The notes: generated by a model not told the origin, from the letters alone. 64,000 nucleotides of DNA from Azospirillum cavernae (GCF_003590795.1 NZ_QYUL01000005.1:234001-298000), one strand, 5' to 3'. Shown: positions 16,503 to 25,317, counted from the stretch's first letter. Program-made: numbers and translations.

Positions 16503-17851
16503 AACATGGGGTGTCCGGTTTCGATGCGGACCAGGGCGGCCAGCAGCGGCGCGCCGATATCGCGGCGGACGAAGTTGCTGGATTTCTCCGCCGCGTTGAT
16601 CGCCAGTTGGAAACTGCGGCGCCAACGGTCGTCGTTGTAGAGCGCCTTTTCCGCCTTGGCCCTTTGCGCCAGAAGGCCGGGGCGGCGACCGGCGGCGTCA
16701 TCGGCCAGCTTGCTCAGCCGTTTCATCAGGTCATTGGCGGTGGTTGGGTCGCCGCGTTTCAACGCCGCTTCGATCAGTTCGGCGTAAGCCTCCCCCCGGA
16801 TGTCGGTGTCGGCCACCTGCTCGGCGTAGGCCAGCGCGGGCGCGCCCTCGCCACGGCGGGCCATGCGGCCCAGCACCGCCGGGATGGTCCAGGGGTTTTC
16901 ATCCTGCACGGTGCGCAGCAGCGACAGCGCCAACGCGGCGTCGCCCATCTCCGCCGCCGCCACGGCCAATTCCGGCGGGCAGCACTCGCCCCGCGTTTCC
17001 TTGAATTTGGAGAATTGGGTTTCCACAATGTTCAGAAACAGGGTGCGGGCCTGCGCCTCTTTCCCGGCGCGCAGCAGGGTTTGCGCGACCAGCCCCAACT
17101 CCCACGAGCAACCGCGCGAGGTCGCGAAGTTTTTGGCCTCCTCGGCCAGCGCGTTGGTCAATCCCAGATCGCCCCGCCACGCGGCGGCCTTGGCGATGTC
17201 GGCGAGGTTGTAGATCCGGGTCGAGCAATCGGCGATCTGCCGGGTGATGTCCAACGCCAGTTGGGTCTGTCCCATCAGGGTCAAGGCGCGGGCGACGAAG
17301 AGATCCTGGCCCGAACTGTCGGCGACCCCGCCGCGCCGGACGGCGCTGACGAAGGGGGCGACGATTTCCTTGGCGCGTCCCGTGTCGCCGATCTGGTGAT
17401 AGGCGACGGCCAGCGACAGCCAATCCCACCGGGCGGCGGCGATGGGGGTTTCCACCGGCGGCAGCATCTCGCCGATCCGGTGCAGGAAACACAGGCTGGC
17501 CAGCGGCTCGTTGCAGACCATGGCGCGGATGCGGGCGCGGAAATCATAGAAATCGAAATCGCCAACGAACTGGTTGGTGACGAGTTGCACCGCCAGCGCG
17601 CTGTCGGGGTATTTGGTGACGATCTCGTTGAACAGCTTGTCGGCGTCTTTCAGAAGGCGTGATTCCTCGGCGACGTCGAGGCTGTTGTCGGCTTGCTTAA
17701 TCAGTTGCAGAGCCTGAACGAACATCCGGTTCGCCGGTCCGGATTCCTGCGCCATGGCCCCGCCGGTCGCCATCGCCGCCAAGACCAGCGTGACGAGGAC
17801 AAACAATGCGCAGCGGAAGAGCGTGGTCATACGGGCGAAGGCGGAGGCCAT
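16496..17851 (-). CDS. Exported TPR-type repeat protein, function unknown
   Basis: Not assignable to a named family. The protein is 451 residues from the ATG at 17851, or 444 from the ATG at 17830 (MTTLFRCALFVLVTLVLAAM), which would give a more normal signal peptide; cleavage after AMA is likely. The rest is all-helical with TPR/Sel1-like helical pairs (WDWLSLAVAYHQIGDTGRAKEIV, ALALSLLRTVQDENPW). Several Cys occur (CNEPLASLCF, GECCPP), suggesting periplasmic disulphides. It lies 18 bp after the stop of the BON lipoprotein gene region upstream and in the same direction, so the two envelope proteins may be co-expressed. Confidence 0.8.
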   Translation of the reverse strand: MASAFARMTTLFRCALFVLVTLVLAAMATGGAMAQESGPANRMFVQALQLIKQADNSLDVAEESRLLKDADKLFNEIVTKYPDSALAVQLVTNQFVGDFDFYDFRARIRAMVCNEPLASLCFLHRIGEMLPPVETPIAAARWDWLSLAVAYHQIGDTGRAKEIVAPFVSAVRRGGVADSSGQDLFVARALTLMGQTQLALDITRQIADCSTRIYNLADIAKAAAWRGDLGLTNALAEEAKNFATSRGCSWELGLVAQTLLRAGKEAQARTLFLNIVETQFSKFKETRGECCPPELAVAAAEMGDAALALSLLRTVQDENPWTIPAVLGRMARRGEGAPALAYAEQVADTDIRGEAYAELIEAALKRGDPTTANDLMKRLSKLADDAAGRRPGLLAQRAKAEKALYNDDRWRRSFQLAINAAEKSSNFVRRDIGAPLLAALVRIETGHPMLD

Positions 17852-17869
17852 GGCGATGTGGTTTCGATC

Positions 17870-18463
17870 TCAAAGGCTGGAGATAAGACGGACGTAATTG
17901 ACAACGCGTTGGACGTTGGCGACGGACCGGGCATGTTCGATCACCCGGTCCAATTCGGCCTGGGTGGTCGCCGTTCCCATCAGATAGACGACGCCATCGA
18001 CCGTATCGATGCTGTAATTTTGACTGTGGATGTCGCCGTCGATGGTGATTTTTGTGCGCAGTTGGGTCGAAATCCAGGTGTCGCTGGCGCTGTCGAGAAT
18101 GCCGCCGCCGTCGTTGATCTGAATTTCGTTGATGACCTCTTTGACCCCTTCGGCCTGCCACGCCAGACGGACGGCGTCCAGTCGGCTTTGCGCGTTCGGC
18201 ACACGCCCGGTCAGCAGGACTCGACCGTGATCGACCGTCAAACCAAGGCCAGACGCCAAGTTGATGTTGTGCTGGAACCAGAGATGATTGATTGAGGCGC
18301 GGATTTCGGTGTCGGAGGCGAAGCCCTTAATCCCACGATGCTCCGACGCGGCCATGGCCGCGCCGCCAACCCCGCCAATGACCAGCGGCGCGCAGCCGGA
18401 CAAAGCCCCGCCCGCAGCCAGAGCCAGCCCCACCAGCGCCGCAAAGCGGCTTAAACCTGTCAC
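17870..18463 (-). CDS. BON-domain lipoprotein (OsmY/DolP-like)
   Basis: A 197-residue predicted outer-membrane lipoprotein. The GTG at 18463 is preferred because GGGAGG precedes it and a signal peptide with lipobox ALSGC follows directly; an upstream start at 18589 would bury the signal sequence. Two BON domains follow (DTEIRASINHLW...VLLTGRVPNAQSRLDAVRLA and TWISTQLRTKITID...VVYLMGTATTQAELDRVIEHA), as in DolP/YraP, which supports outer-membrane integrity. Length fits DolP. The next gene, a TPR protein, starts 18 bp downstream in the same direction. Confidence 0.88.
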   Translation of the reverse strand: MTGLSRFAALVGLALAAGGALSGCAPLVIGGVGGAAMAASEHRGIKGFASDTEIRASINHLWFQHNINLASGLGLTVDHGRVLLTGRVPNAQSRLDAVRLAWQAEGVKEVINEIQINDGGGILDSASDTWISTQLRTKITIDGDIHSQNYSIDTVDGVVYLMGTATTQAELDRVIEHARSVANVQRVVNYVRLISSL

Positions 18464-18661
18464 AGTGCGCCTCCCCCTGCCGGTTCCCCCACCGGCGTGC
18501 GCTGTCCCCGATTGACAGAGCAAGCGGCGCGAAAAAGTCACGCTGGGAGAGGGTTGGCAATGGGGAATCTGTGATGATTTTCGGGTCATCGTCGATTTCT
18601 CCTGAAGTGATGCACGGATGTTGCAGTTGCTGCGGCTGCGAAGGGAAAAGCGGGGAAGGAG

Positions 18662-19492
18662 TCAGGCGAAGCTGCGGTTGGACAGCACGGCGGCGATCTC
18701 CCGGGCCAACACGCGGGCGACCCGGCGCCGCGCCTCGGCGTCGCGCAAAATCTCTTCGTCTTTCGGGTTGGACAGAAAGCCGGTTTCAACCAGCAGGGAC
18801 GGAACGTCGGGCGCCTTCAGCACCGCGAAATTGGCCGCGCGCATCGGGTTTTCCAGCAAGCGGAGATCCTTGGCGACGCCCCGCACCAGCGTTTGCCGGG
18901 CGAACAGCGACGCGTTGCGGGTGTGGCGGGCGGTCAGGTCGAGCAGGATGTCCTTGACCACCTGTTTGCTGCCCTTCATGTCCAGCCCACCGAAACGGTC
19001 GGCCCGGTTTTCCTGTTGGGCGAGGCGGGAGGCGAAGCCGTCCGACGCCTTGCTGGACAGGGTGTAGGCGGACAGGCCGCGCGCGTCGGCGTTGGGGGCG
19101 CTGTCGGCGTGGATTGAAACGAACAGGTCGGCCTCGGATTTGCGAGTCAGGGCGACGCGCTCGTCCAAGGCGAGAAAACGGTCGTCGTTGCGGGTGAGGC
19201 GCGCGGTGATTCGGTGACGGTCAGCCAGCAGGCGGGCGACCTCGCGCGCGATGTCCAGCGTGACGTCCTTTTCCTGGGTTCCATGCGTGCCGATGGCGCC
19301 GGGGTCCGCCCCGCCATGGCCGGGATCCAGCATGACAAGCCGAGGGCGGGCGGGCCGTCGATCGCGTGCAGGCGTGGACGGCTTGGCGGCGCTCTTGGGG
19401 TCGGCGGCCATAGCCATGGAAGACGCAAGCAGCCCGGCCCGCGCCGCCACAGGCACGCTCAAGGCCAGTCTCAACAACCGTCTGCGGTCCAT
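18662..19492 (-). CDS. N-acetylmuramoyl-L-alanine amidase (Amidase_3)
   Basis: A 276-residue zinc amidase that cuts the bond between MurNAc and L-Ala in peptidoglycan. An RR-containing signal (MDRRRLLRLALSVPVAARAG) precedes the catalytic domain; the zinc ligands are in MLDPGHGGADPGAIG, the Glu of TQEKDVTLDIA and the His of FVSIHADSAPN, and the catalytic Glu is in SLLVETGFLSNPKDE. It lacks an AMIN targeting domain, so it is shorter than AmiC. The signal has two Arg but not a full Tat motif; Sec or Tat export cannot be decided. It is transcribed alone. Confidence 0.92.
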   Translation of the reverse strand: MDRRRLLRLALSVPVAARAGLLASSMAMAADPKSAAKPSTPARDRRPARPRLVMLDPGHGGADPGAIGTHGTQEKDVTLDIAREVARLLADRHRITARLTRNDDRFLALDERVALTRKSEADLFVSIHADSAPNADARGLSAYTLSSKASDGFASRLAQQENRADRFGGLDMKGSKQVVKDILLDLTARHTRNASLFARQTLVRGVAKDLRLLENPMRAANFAVLKAPDVPSLLVETGFLSNPKDEEILRDAEARRRVARVLAREIAAVLSNRSFA

Positions 19493-19734
19493 TGTTCAAG
19501 CACCGTCTCACAGCAGGATCGTCAAGCGACGCCGCGTCAAACATCCATCTCTTGTTAACCAATGGGCGCCCGGCAAAGCCTTGTCAAGAGAGGGAGGATT
19601 GGCGGGCGTGAATATTGCCCCTGCTTCTGTGAAGGGCATCACGACAACCTCACACGGACTCCATCAGGGTAAACCGTTGCTTGAAGATGGATAGGAAAGA
19701 GATTAAATTTTACCAATCAGCTCAGGAGGTGGCG

Positions 19735-19902
19735 ATGTTGAGGAAAGCCTTGTTCAACATCATCCGGCAAGAGCAGCGCGAGGTTGAGGGCGAGCTTGAA
19801 AAGGAAGAGCGTCGCCCGGCCCCCGATGTTGGCCGCCTTGTCGGTCTGAAGCAAGAAATGACCAGTCTGCGTCGCGAACTGGAGCATTTCCAGGACGTGT
19901 GA
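19735..19902 (+). CDS. Small helical protein, 55 residues, unknown
   Basis: A 55-residue protein, not recognised. The ATG at 19735 is preceded by AGGAGGTGGCG, an almost perfect ribosome site, which decides this start over an in-frame ATG at 19687. The sequence is highly charged and helical with coiled-coil character (QREVEGELEKEERRPAP, then LVGLKQEMTSLRRELEHFQDV). A strong terminator follows 48 bp after the stop, so this is a self-contained transcription unit. The sequence resembles small regulatory or ribosome-associated proteins only in being charged; no function is claimed. Confidence 0.7.
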   Translation: MLRKALFNIIRQEQREVEGELEKEERRPAPDVGRLVGLKQEMTSLRRELEHFQDV

Positions 19903-19950
19903 TCGTCAGGGCCGTCGATGGATTGATCGACGATCCAGACACCTTCAGCG

Positions 19951-19989
19951 CCCCTTTCCTCCGATCTGGTGGGAAGGGGTTTTGTTTTT
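19951..19989 (+). terminator. Rho-independent terminator
   Basis: CCCCTTTCC and GGGAAGGGG (19951-19959 and 19971-19979) form a nine-pair stem with one G-U pair, followed by TTTTGTTTTTG. It ends the small-protein gene upstream; on the other strand it abuts the stop of the leftward gene at 19991. Confidence 0.85.
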
Positions 19990-19990
19990 G

Positions 19991-20377
19991 TCACGCCAAC
20001 TTGACGTACCCGCGTTCGATGACCCGCTCGGCGGCCTCATAGACGGACTGCATTTCCTCATAGGCCGAGCGCAGGCGCGCCAATTCGGCCACCGCCGGCG
20101 CTTCGGGGCGGCGCGATTCCGCCGCCTTGATGCCCGCCCGGATGTAGTCCGCGCGCAATTCCGCCACCCGGACCGCCATCCGCAGAAAGGAATCCCGGTT
20201 GAGGTTCGGCAACTCGCGCCCGATCACCTCGCAATTGGCCTCCAGGATCGCGGCGTCCATGTTTTCCAGGAAATGCCGGATGCGGTGACGGGCGCCGCTG
20301 TCCGACGCCTCCGCCGTCAACAGCTTGTCGACTTTGCCTTTGGTGTATTCACCGACGATTTTTCCGCCCGAGGTCAT
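19991..20377 (-). CDS. Hypothetical helical protein, 128 residues
   Basis: Not recognised. A 128-residue, mostly helical, soluble protein without signal peptide or membrane segment. It begins MTSGGKIVGEYTKGKVDKLL, contains a run of charged helices (HFLENMDAAILEANCEVIGREL, AVRVAELRADYIRAGIKAAESR) and one Cys. It is divergent from purU, about 186 bp away. The stop is directly beside the terminator of the opposing gene. No functional claim is possible. Confidence 0.7.
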   Translation of the reverse strand: MTSGGKIVGEYTKGKVDKLLTAEASDSGARHRIRHFLENMDAAILEANCEVIGRELPNLNRDSFLRMAVRVAELRADYIRAGIKAAESRRPEAPAVAELARLRSAYEEMQSVYEAAERVIERGYVKLA

Positions 20378-20563
20378 GGAAGCGCTCCGTCGCCAACCGT
20401 TGGCTTGACGGGCATTGTGGCATTGTCGGGCGGTTGGCGCCAGTCAGGGCTTGCGCCATTCCCAGAGCGGGCGGGGGCTTTTCGCATCAAGCGGGTGCAA
20501 GCGCGCGTGGATCGTGATACGCAGACCTCCCTTTTCCTGTGCTCGTTCAATGGTAGACGCGCG

Positions 20564-21430
20564 ATGGCTGACACCGGCTCCGACTATATCCTCACCATCT
20601 CCTGCCCCGACGCGGTCGGCATCGTGTTCGCGGTGTCCGGCTTTCTGGCGGAGCGGAGCTGCAACATCAAGGACAGCGCCCAGTTCGGCGACCGGGTGTC
20701 GGGCCTGTTTTTCCTGCGCATCCATTTTTCCGCTGGCGGCGCGGGGCCGTCCCAGGCGGCGCTGGAGGCTGATTTCGCGGCGCATGTGGCCGACCGCTTC
20801 GCCATGACCTGGAAGCTGCATGACGCCGGTCGGCGCCAGCGGGTGCTGATTATGGTGTCGAAGTTCGGGCACTGCCTGAATGATCTGCTTTACCGCTACC
20901 GCACCGGCTATCTGCCCATCGAAATTCCGGCCATCGTCTCCAACCACCGGGATTTCTACCAGTTGGCGGCGTGGCACAACATTCCCTTCCATCACATCCC
21001 CGTCGGCTCCGACAACAAGGCCCAGCAGGAAGAGCGCCTGTTGGAGATCGTCGAGACCGAGAAGGTCGATCTGGTCGTTCTCGCCCGCTACATGCAGGTT
21101 CTGTCCGGGCGTTTGTGTGAACGGATGGCCGGGCGGGTCATCAACATCCATCACAGCTTCCTGCCCAGCTTCAAGGGCGCGAAGCCCTATCACCAGGCGC
21201 ACACGCGTGGCGTGAAGCTGATCGGAGCGACGGCGCATTACGTGACGTCCAACCTCGACGAAGGGCCGATCATCGAGCAGGAAGCCGAGCGCGTCGATCA
21301 CACGATGACGCCGGATGATCTGGTGGCCATCGGACGGGACATCGAAAACGTCGTTCTGGCGCGCGCCGTGCGCTATCACGTTGAGCATCGTGTGTTGCTG
21401 AACGGCAGCAAGACGGTGGTCTTCCGCTGA
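20564..21430 (+). CDS. purU: Formyltetrahydrofolate deformylase
   Basis: A 288-residue enzyme that hydrolyses 10-formyl-THF to THF and formate, balancing one-carbon pools and feeding purine synthesis. Residues 1-85 are an ACT-like regulatory domain (YILTISCPDAVGIVFAVSGFL). The formyltransferase-like domain follows, with HHSFLPSFKGAKPY (catalytic Asn-His region INIHHS) and the Asp of TSNLDEGPIIEQE. The ATG at 20564 is the start of the conserved N-terminus. The gene stands alone; a hairpin with a T-run lies about 280 bp after the stop. Confidence 0.96.
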   Translation: MADTGSDYILTISCPDAVGIVFAVSGFLAERSCNIKDSAQFGDRVSGLFFLRIHFSAGGAGPSQAALEADFAAHVADRFAMTWKLHDAGRRQRVLIMVSKFGHCLNDLLYRYRTGYLPIEIPAIVSNHRDFYQLAAWHNIPFHHIPVGSDNKAQQEERLLEIVETEKVDLVVLARYMQVLSGRLCERMAGRVINIHHSFLPSFKGAKPYHQAHTRGVKLIGATAHYVTSNLDEGPIIEQEAERVDHTMTPDDLVAIGRDIENVVLARAVRYHVEHRVLLNGSKTVVFR

Positions 21431-21589
21431 CGCTGAGCGCTCCTGACGCGCAGGCGGACGATCCGCCCACGCCTCAGGCGCAAGATGCGAGCAACAATCC
21501 GTCGGTCGTCCGCAAGATTTCGCCGCCCCAGCCATCATCTGTTTCAAGTTGGACATCTCGAACAGCAAAGCAGTCGAACCCGTTTGCTT

Positions 21590-21745
21590 TGGTCCTAGGG
21601 CAAACGGCAACGGGCTTTTAACCGTTCCGAAAGACTTATCGGGCCACTCTGACATTGCCCTCCGGCTTATGGCTGTGCGAGGGCGAGGCGAGTGTTCCCG
21701 ATCCTCGAACGCGCCGGCACCTCCCCCGGGCCGGCGCGTTTTTTC
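21590..21745 (+). ncRNA. Candidate structured small RNA in a 525-bp gene-free gap
   Basis: The gap 21431-21955 has no convincing gene. Within it, GGGCAA (21598-21603) can pair with TTGCCC (21655-21660) enclosing an AACGG/CCGTT hairpin (21603-21607 with 21622-21626, competing by one base), and a strong terminator follows at 21709-21744. This looks like a short, folded, independently terminated transcript, but it could also be the long 3' end of purU mRNA. No known RNA family was recognised (6S, SRP and tmRNA were considered and not matched). Confidence 0.3.
21709..21744 (+). terminator. Strong Rho-independent terminator
   Basis: ACGCGCCGGC (21709-21718) and GCCGGCGCGT (21730-21739) form a perfect 10-pair GC-rich stem followed by a six-T run. 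It lies 279 bp after purU and ends either a long purU transcript or the candidate small RNA. Confidence 0.9.
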
Positions 21746-21955
21746 TGACTCGTCGACGTTTGGAATGTTGCCGTTGGCGTGTTGGGCGGCGCGGGGCGTT
21801 GGGATGGATTGTGTGTTTTTGCGTCGGTCGGCCACGCGGGCGCTTGCAAGTCACTTAATCGGAAGTTAATGACAACGGCACAGTGTCATCAGGGATGAGG
21901 GGCTGCGACCGGGCGTCGCGATCCTTCGGTTGCCGCATCGGGTTCGGATTGGCGC

Positions 21956-22501
21956 ATGGAAGACCAAGAGTTCGATCTGTCCGTGACCGACGGCGTTCCG
22001 CCGGACGAATTGGCCGATTATGAGGTGTGGCGCGTCCGCGTGCAGGGCACCAACATTTCGGAAAAGACCCTGCTGGCGACAGACTATCTCAATCACTTCA
22101 ACGAAATCGTGATGTTGATCGAGATGATCCCCGACATGCCCGACATGCTGGAAGAGTGCCAAATCTGGCAGCCCAAATCCTACGCCGAGCATTTTCGTGA
22201 CAGCGGCTTTTCCGACAAGGACTTGGCGATCGAGGCCTACGGCCATGTCCCGTCAAAATTCCGCGCCCCGTTTGAAGACACCATCGCCCAGGCCCATCAG
22301 GTCATCGCCCACACGGTGGAGCGCGTCGCCACCGACATCCTGGGCGGCGACCCGGACAAGCTGCGGGCCGACTGCCAAATCTCTGTGGCGATGATCCACC
22401 GCATCATTCAGGTCGCCAACGGCATCATCCACGGCGCCGCCCACGTCATGGAACAGGGCGAGATCGATTTGTATCTCTGCGACGCCGACAACGTTGGCTG
22501 A
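21956..22501 (+). CDS. Hypothetical protein, 181 residues
   Basis: Not recognised. A soluble, acidic, helical protein of 181 residues without signal or membrane segment. A small N-terminal strand region (DYEVWRVRVQG) precedes several helices with many Met and Ile residues (NHFNEIVMLIEMIPDMPDMLEE; AMIHRIIQVANGIIHGAAHVMEQG). A possible short terminator follows: GGGGC and GCCCC at about 22503-22520. Start is the ATG at 21956. No context clue: purU lies more than 500 bp upstream, the CoA ligase downstream. Confidence 0.7.
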   Translation: MEDQEFDLSVTDGVPPDELADYEVWRVRVQGTNISEKTLLATDYLNHFNEIVMLIEMIPDMPDMLEECQIWQPKSYAEHFRDSGFSDKDLAIEAYGHVPSKFRAPFEDTIAQAHQVIAHTVERVATDILGGDPDKLRADCQISVAMIHRIIQVANGIIHGAAHVMEQGEIDLYLCDADNVG

Positions 22502-22663
22502 GGGGCCGTCTTCAGCCCCGCCCCGTCAAAAACAGCGATTGATGGTACACCCACCATTCCTTCGTTGCATGGCTCCGCGCCCCTCCTCGGCACTATAGTC
22601 GTAAGCCTAAAAAAGACGGCGGGGCGTGCGCGCGCCGACCGCAGGGGGAGTTGGAGCATATCC

Positions 22664-22780
22664 ATGACGGCAAACGCCTTTGCAGCGGCCCGTGACCGGG
22701 TTGCGCGGGAACAATCTCTCTGTCGGCGTTGTCCGACCGATCCCACAGCTCCAACCCCGGTTCCGGCGGGAGGGCGTTGA
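22664..22780 (+). CDS. Possible 38-residue leader ORF before the CoA ligase
   Basis: An ATG at 22664, preceded by GGGGGAGTTGG, opens a 38-codon frame (starts MTANAFAAARDRVAREQSLC, ends in TGA at 22778-22780) whose stop is four bases before the ligase ATG at 22785. The ligase's own ribosome site overlaps the end of this frame. This could be a translated leader that couples to the ligase, or chance. No homology recognised. Confidence 0.25.
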   Translation: MTANAFAAARDRVAREQSLCRRCPTDPTAPTPVPAGGR

Positions 22781-22784
22781 CCGT

Positions 22785-24401
22785 ATGGAACGATCCGGCC
22801 ACACCGACAGCTTCACCCGCGACCGTTTGCCGGCGCCGTCCCAACGCCCTGATTTCCTGCTCGACCGACCAGAGCTTGCCTATCCCGCCCGTTTGAACGC
22901 CGTCGCCGTCCTGTTGGACGGCTGGCGCGAACGCGGCTGGGACGAGCGGCCTTGCCTGATCGGCGGGGATGGGGTGTGGAGTTATGGCCAACTCCGCGAC
23001 ACGGTGGACCGCATCGCCCGCGTCCTGACCGAGGATTACGGCGTCGTCCCCGGCAACCGCGTGCTGCTGCGCGGGCCGAACACGCCGATGCTGGCGGCCT
23101 GCTGGCTGGCGGTCATCAAGGCGGGGGCGGTGCTGGTGCCGACCATGCCGCTGCTGCGCGCCCCGGAATTGGCCGACGTGCTGGAACGGGCGGCGATCAC
23201 CATGGCGCTGTGCGACCGGCGTTACTTGGATGATCTGGAGGAGGCCGCCGCGCCGTCGATGCGCATCGTCGGCTTCCAGGGCGGCGAGTTGGAGCATCGG
23301 ATCGCCGGAAAACCCGCCGGTTTCACCGCCGCCGACACGGCGAACGACGATGTGGCGTTGATCGCCTTCACCTCGGGCACCACCGGCACGCCCAAGGCGG
23401 CGGCGCATCTGCACCGCCATGTGCTGGCGATCGCCGATCTGTCGCCCCGCTCCATTCTCCACACCACGCCCGACGACGTGTTTTGCGGGTCGCCGACGCT
23501 GGCCTTCGCCTATGGGCTGGGCGGGCTGCTGCTGTTCCCGCTGCGGATCGGGGCCTCCGTCGTGTTGCTGGAGCGCGGCACCCACGACCGCTTGCTCGAC
23601 GCGGCGATTCGCCATCGGGCGACCATCCTCTTCACCGTGCCGACCGTCTATCGCGGCATGATCGCTCATCTGGAGAGCGACCCGGCGCTGGCCGAAAGCT
23701 TGTCGTCGCTGCGCCTGTGCGTGTCGGCGGGCGAACCTCTGCCGCTGCTGACCTTTGAAGGCTGGCGGGCGGCGACCGGGCTGGAGATCCTCGACAGCCT
23801 CGGCACCACGGAGTTGTTGAACGCGGTGCTGCACGCCGTTCCCGGCGACGTTCGCCCCGGTTCGACCGGCAAGCCGGTGCCGGGCTATGAGGCGATGGTC
23901 GTGGACGATGATTTCCGTCCGGCCCCGCCAGGGCAGGTCGGGCGGCTGGCGGTGCGCGGGGCGACGGGGTGCCTCTATCTCGACGATCCGCGCCAAGAGG
24001 CCTATGTGCAACAGGGCTGGAACCTGACCGGCGACGCCTTCCACGTCGATGAGGATGGTTTCTTCTGGTACCACGCGCGCACCGACGATTTGATCGTCTC
24101 GGCGGGCTACAAGATCTCCGGGTTGGAAGTCGAAAACATCCTGTTGGGGCATGATGCGGTGCAGGAATGCGCGGTGGTCGCCGTTCCCGACCCCGTGCGC
24201 GGCACCATTCCCAAGGCCTTCATCGTCATCCGCGACGGGATGCGGGCCGACGACCGGCTGGTGGAACTGCTGCAAAGCTATGTGAAGGACCACATCGCGC
24301 CCTACAAATACCCCCGCGCCGTTGAATTTCTGGACGCCCTGCCGCGCACCGAAACCGGCAAGGTTCAGCGCTTCAAGCTGCGGCGGTGGGACGGCGACTG
24401 A
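22785..24401 (+). CDS. AMP-dependent aryl-CoA ligase (benzoate / 2-aminobenzoate-CoA ligase-like)
   Basis: A 538-residue ANL-superfamily acyl-CoA synthetase: it activates a carboxylic acid with ATP and then CoA. The P-loop TSGTTGTPKAA, the A5 motif SLGTTELLNA, the hinge TDDLIVSAGYKISGLEVEN and the C-terminal Lys in LPRTETGKVQRF are all present. The overall layout and length fit benzoate-CoA or 2-aminobenzoate-CoA ligases, so an aromatic acid is the likely substrate, but no aromatic degradation genes are nearby. The ATG at 22785 gives the family length; an ORF extension upstream looks non-homologous. The 3' end overlaps the convergent deacetylase gene by 29 bp. Confidence 0.85.
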   Translation: MERSGHTDSFTRDRLPAPSQRPDFLLDRPELAYPARLNAVAVLLDGWRERGWDERPCLIGGDGVWSYGQLRDTVDRIARVLTEDYGVVPGNRVLLRGPNTPMLAACWLAVIKAGAVLVPTMPLLRAPELADVLERAAITMALCDRRYLDDLEEAAAPSMRIVGFQGGELEHRIAGKPAGFTAADTANDDVALIAFTSGTTGTPKAAAHLHRHVLAIADLSPRSILHTTPDDVFCGSPTLAFAYGLGGLLLFPLRIGASVVLLERGTHDRLLDAAIRHRATILFTVPTVYRGMIAHLESDPALAESLSSLRLCVSAGEPLPLLTFEGWRAATGLEILDSLGTTELLNAVLHAVPGDVRPGSTGKPVPGYEAMVVDDDFRPAPPGQVGRLAVRGATGCLYLDDPRQEAYVQQGWNLTGDAFHVDEDGFFWYHARTDDLIVSAGYKISGLEVENILLGHDAVQECAVVAVPDPVRGTIPKAFIVIRDGMRADDRLVELLQSYVKDHIAPYKYPRAVEFLDALPRTETGKVQRFKLRRWDGD

Positions 24402-25242
24402 GATCGTTGAAGCGGGCCAGACGGACGCCGCGCTGTTCCAACAGGGCGGCGAACTCCGGCCCCTTCAGATACTCATACTCAGCCCGGCGCGGCTCGACGA
24501 GGCTGTCCACCCGGCGCAGGGCGTCGTCGGGCAGGCCGGGATGGACCATCAGCAAATTCCGGCCCGGCGGACCATCGAGAAAGCCGTCGAGAAAGCGCGG
24601 CATCAGCGCGGCGAACGGCGTCGTCGTCGCGAAGTCGTAGACCCCGGCGAAACGGTCGTTCGCTGGAATGGCGCGGGCGTCGAGCAGACGGGACAGGCCA
24701 TGGCCCAACGCGCCGATCAGCAGCGTTTTCGGCACGGCCACCTTGCGGCGCAGGATCGCGCCCACCGGCTCGCCGCACCGGCGGGCGTAGGCGCCCGGCA
24801 GCGTGGCCAGCGCGTCCACCACCGCGTCACGCACCGTCGGCAGTTGATGAACATGCTGGTGGCCGTCGATGTAGGCCGGGGGGCCGCCCCAAGCCGTGGT
24901 GAAGGCGTCGATCTGCCTGGCCAACTCGTCGCGAATTTCGCCTGCGTCCAGGCCCCCCCGATAGGCCAGCGCCATCAAGCGCCCCAAGGGCGGCAAGCGC
25001 CCAGCCGGGGCCAGTCCGGGCATCGGCCCCAGCGGCGTCTGGTCGGTCAAGGTGAAATGCAGCCCGACATCAGCCTTGTCGGCCAGTTCGCGCAACGCGG
25101 CGGCCTCCGGCGCCCAGAAGGGGCACAGGCTCATCACCGAGGTGGCGGTCAGGCGGCCCGCCGCGATCAACTCCCGGATCGCGACGTTGACGCCGGGTGC
25201 CAGCCCGTAATCATCGGCGCAGAGCAGAACGGGCGTGGTCAT
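24373..25242 (-). CDS. ChbG/HpnK (YdjC) family carbohydrate deacetylase
   Basis: A 289-residue YdjC-fold deacetylase. The metal-site motifs are LCADDYGLAPGVN near the N-terminus, DVGLHFTLTD and YIDGHQHVHQLP. The family includes chitooligosaccharide deacetylase ChbG and the hopanoid-linked HpnK, which removes an acetyl group from N-acetylglucosaminyl bacteriohopanetetrol. No hopanoid genes are next to it, so HpnK is possible but not established. The ATG at 25242 begins the conserved core; a longer start at 25311 adds a non-conserved tail. Its last 29 bp overlap the end of the CoA ligase gene. Confidence 0.85.
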   Translation of the reverse strand: MTTPVLLCADDYGLAPGVNVAIRELIAAGRLTATSVMSLCPFWAPEAAALRELADKADVGLHFTLTDQTPLGPMPGLAPAGRLPPLGRLMALAYRGGLDAGEIRDELARQIDAFTTAWGGPPAYIDGHQHVHQLPTVRDAVVDALATLPGAYARRCGEPVGAILRRKVAVPKTLLIGALGHGLSRLLDARAIPANDRFAGVYDFATTTPFAALMPRFLDGFLDGPPGRNLLMVHPGLPDDALRRVDSLVEPRRAEYEYLKGPEFAALLEQRGVRLARFNDLSRRPTAAA

Positions 25243-25317
25243 CGGCGGAAATCTCAGAGTCGGGGAAGGGCTGTCAGCGCCGAAGATGGCGAGGCGTGTT
25301 CTGCCGATCAAGGGACA

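Noticed and set aside
21590..21745. 6S RNA, SRP RNA or tRNA in the gap after purU
   Set aside because: No SRP loop consensus, tRNA T-arm or 6S-like bulged stem with a conserved centre could be laid out; kept only as an unnamed candidate small RNA.
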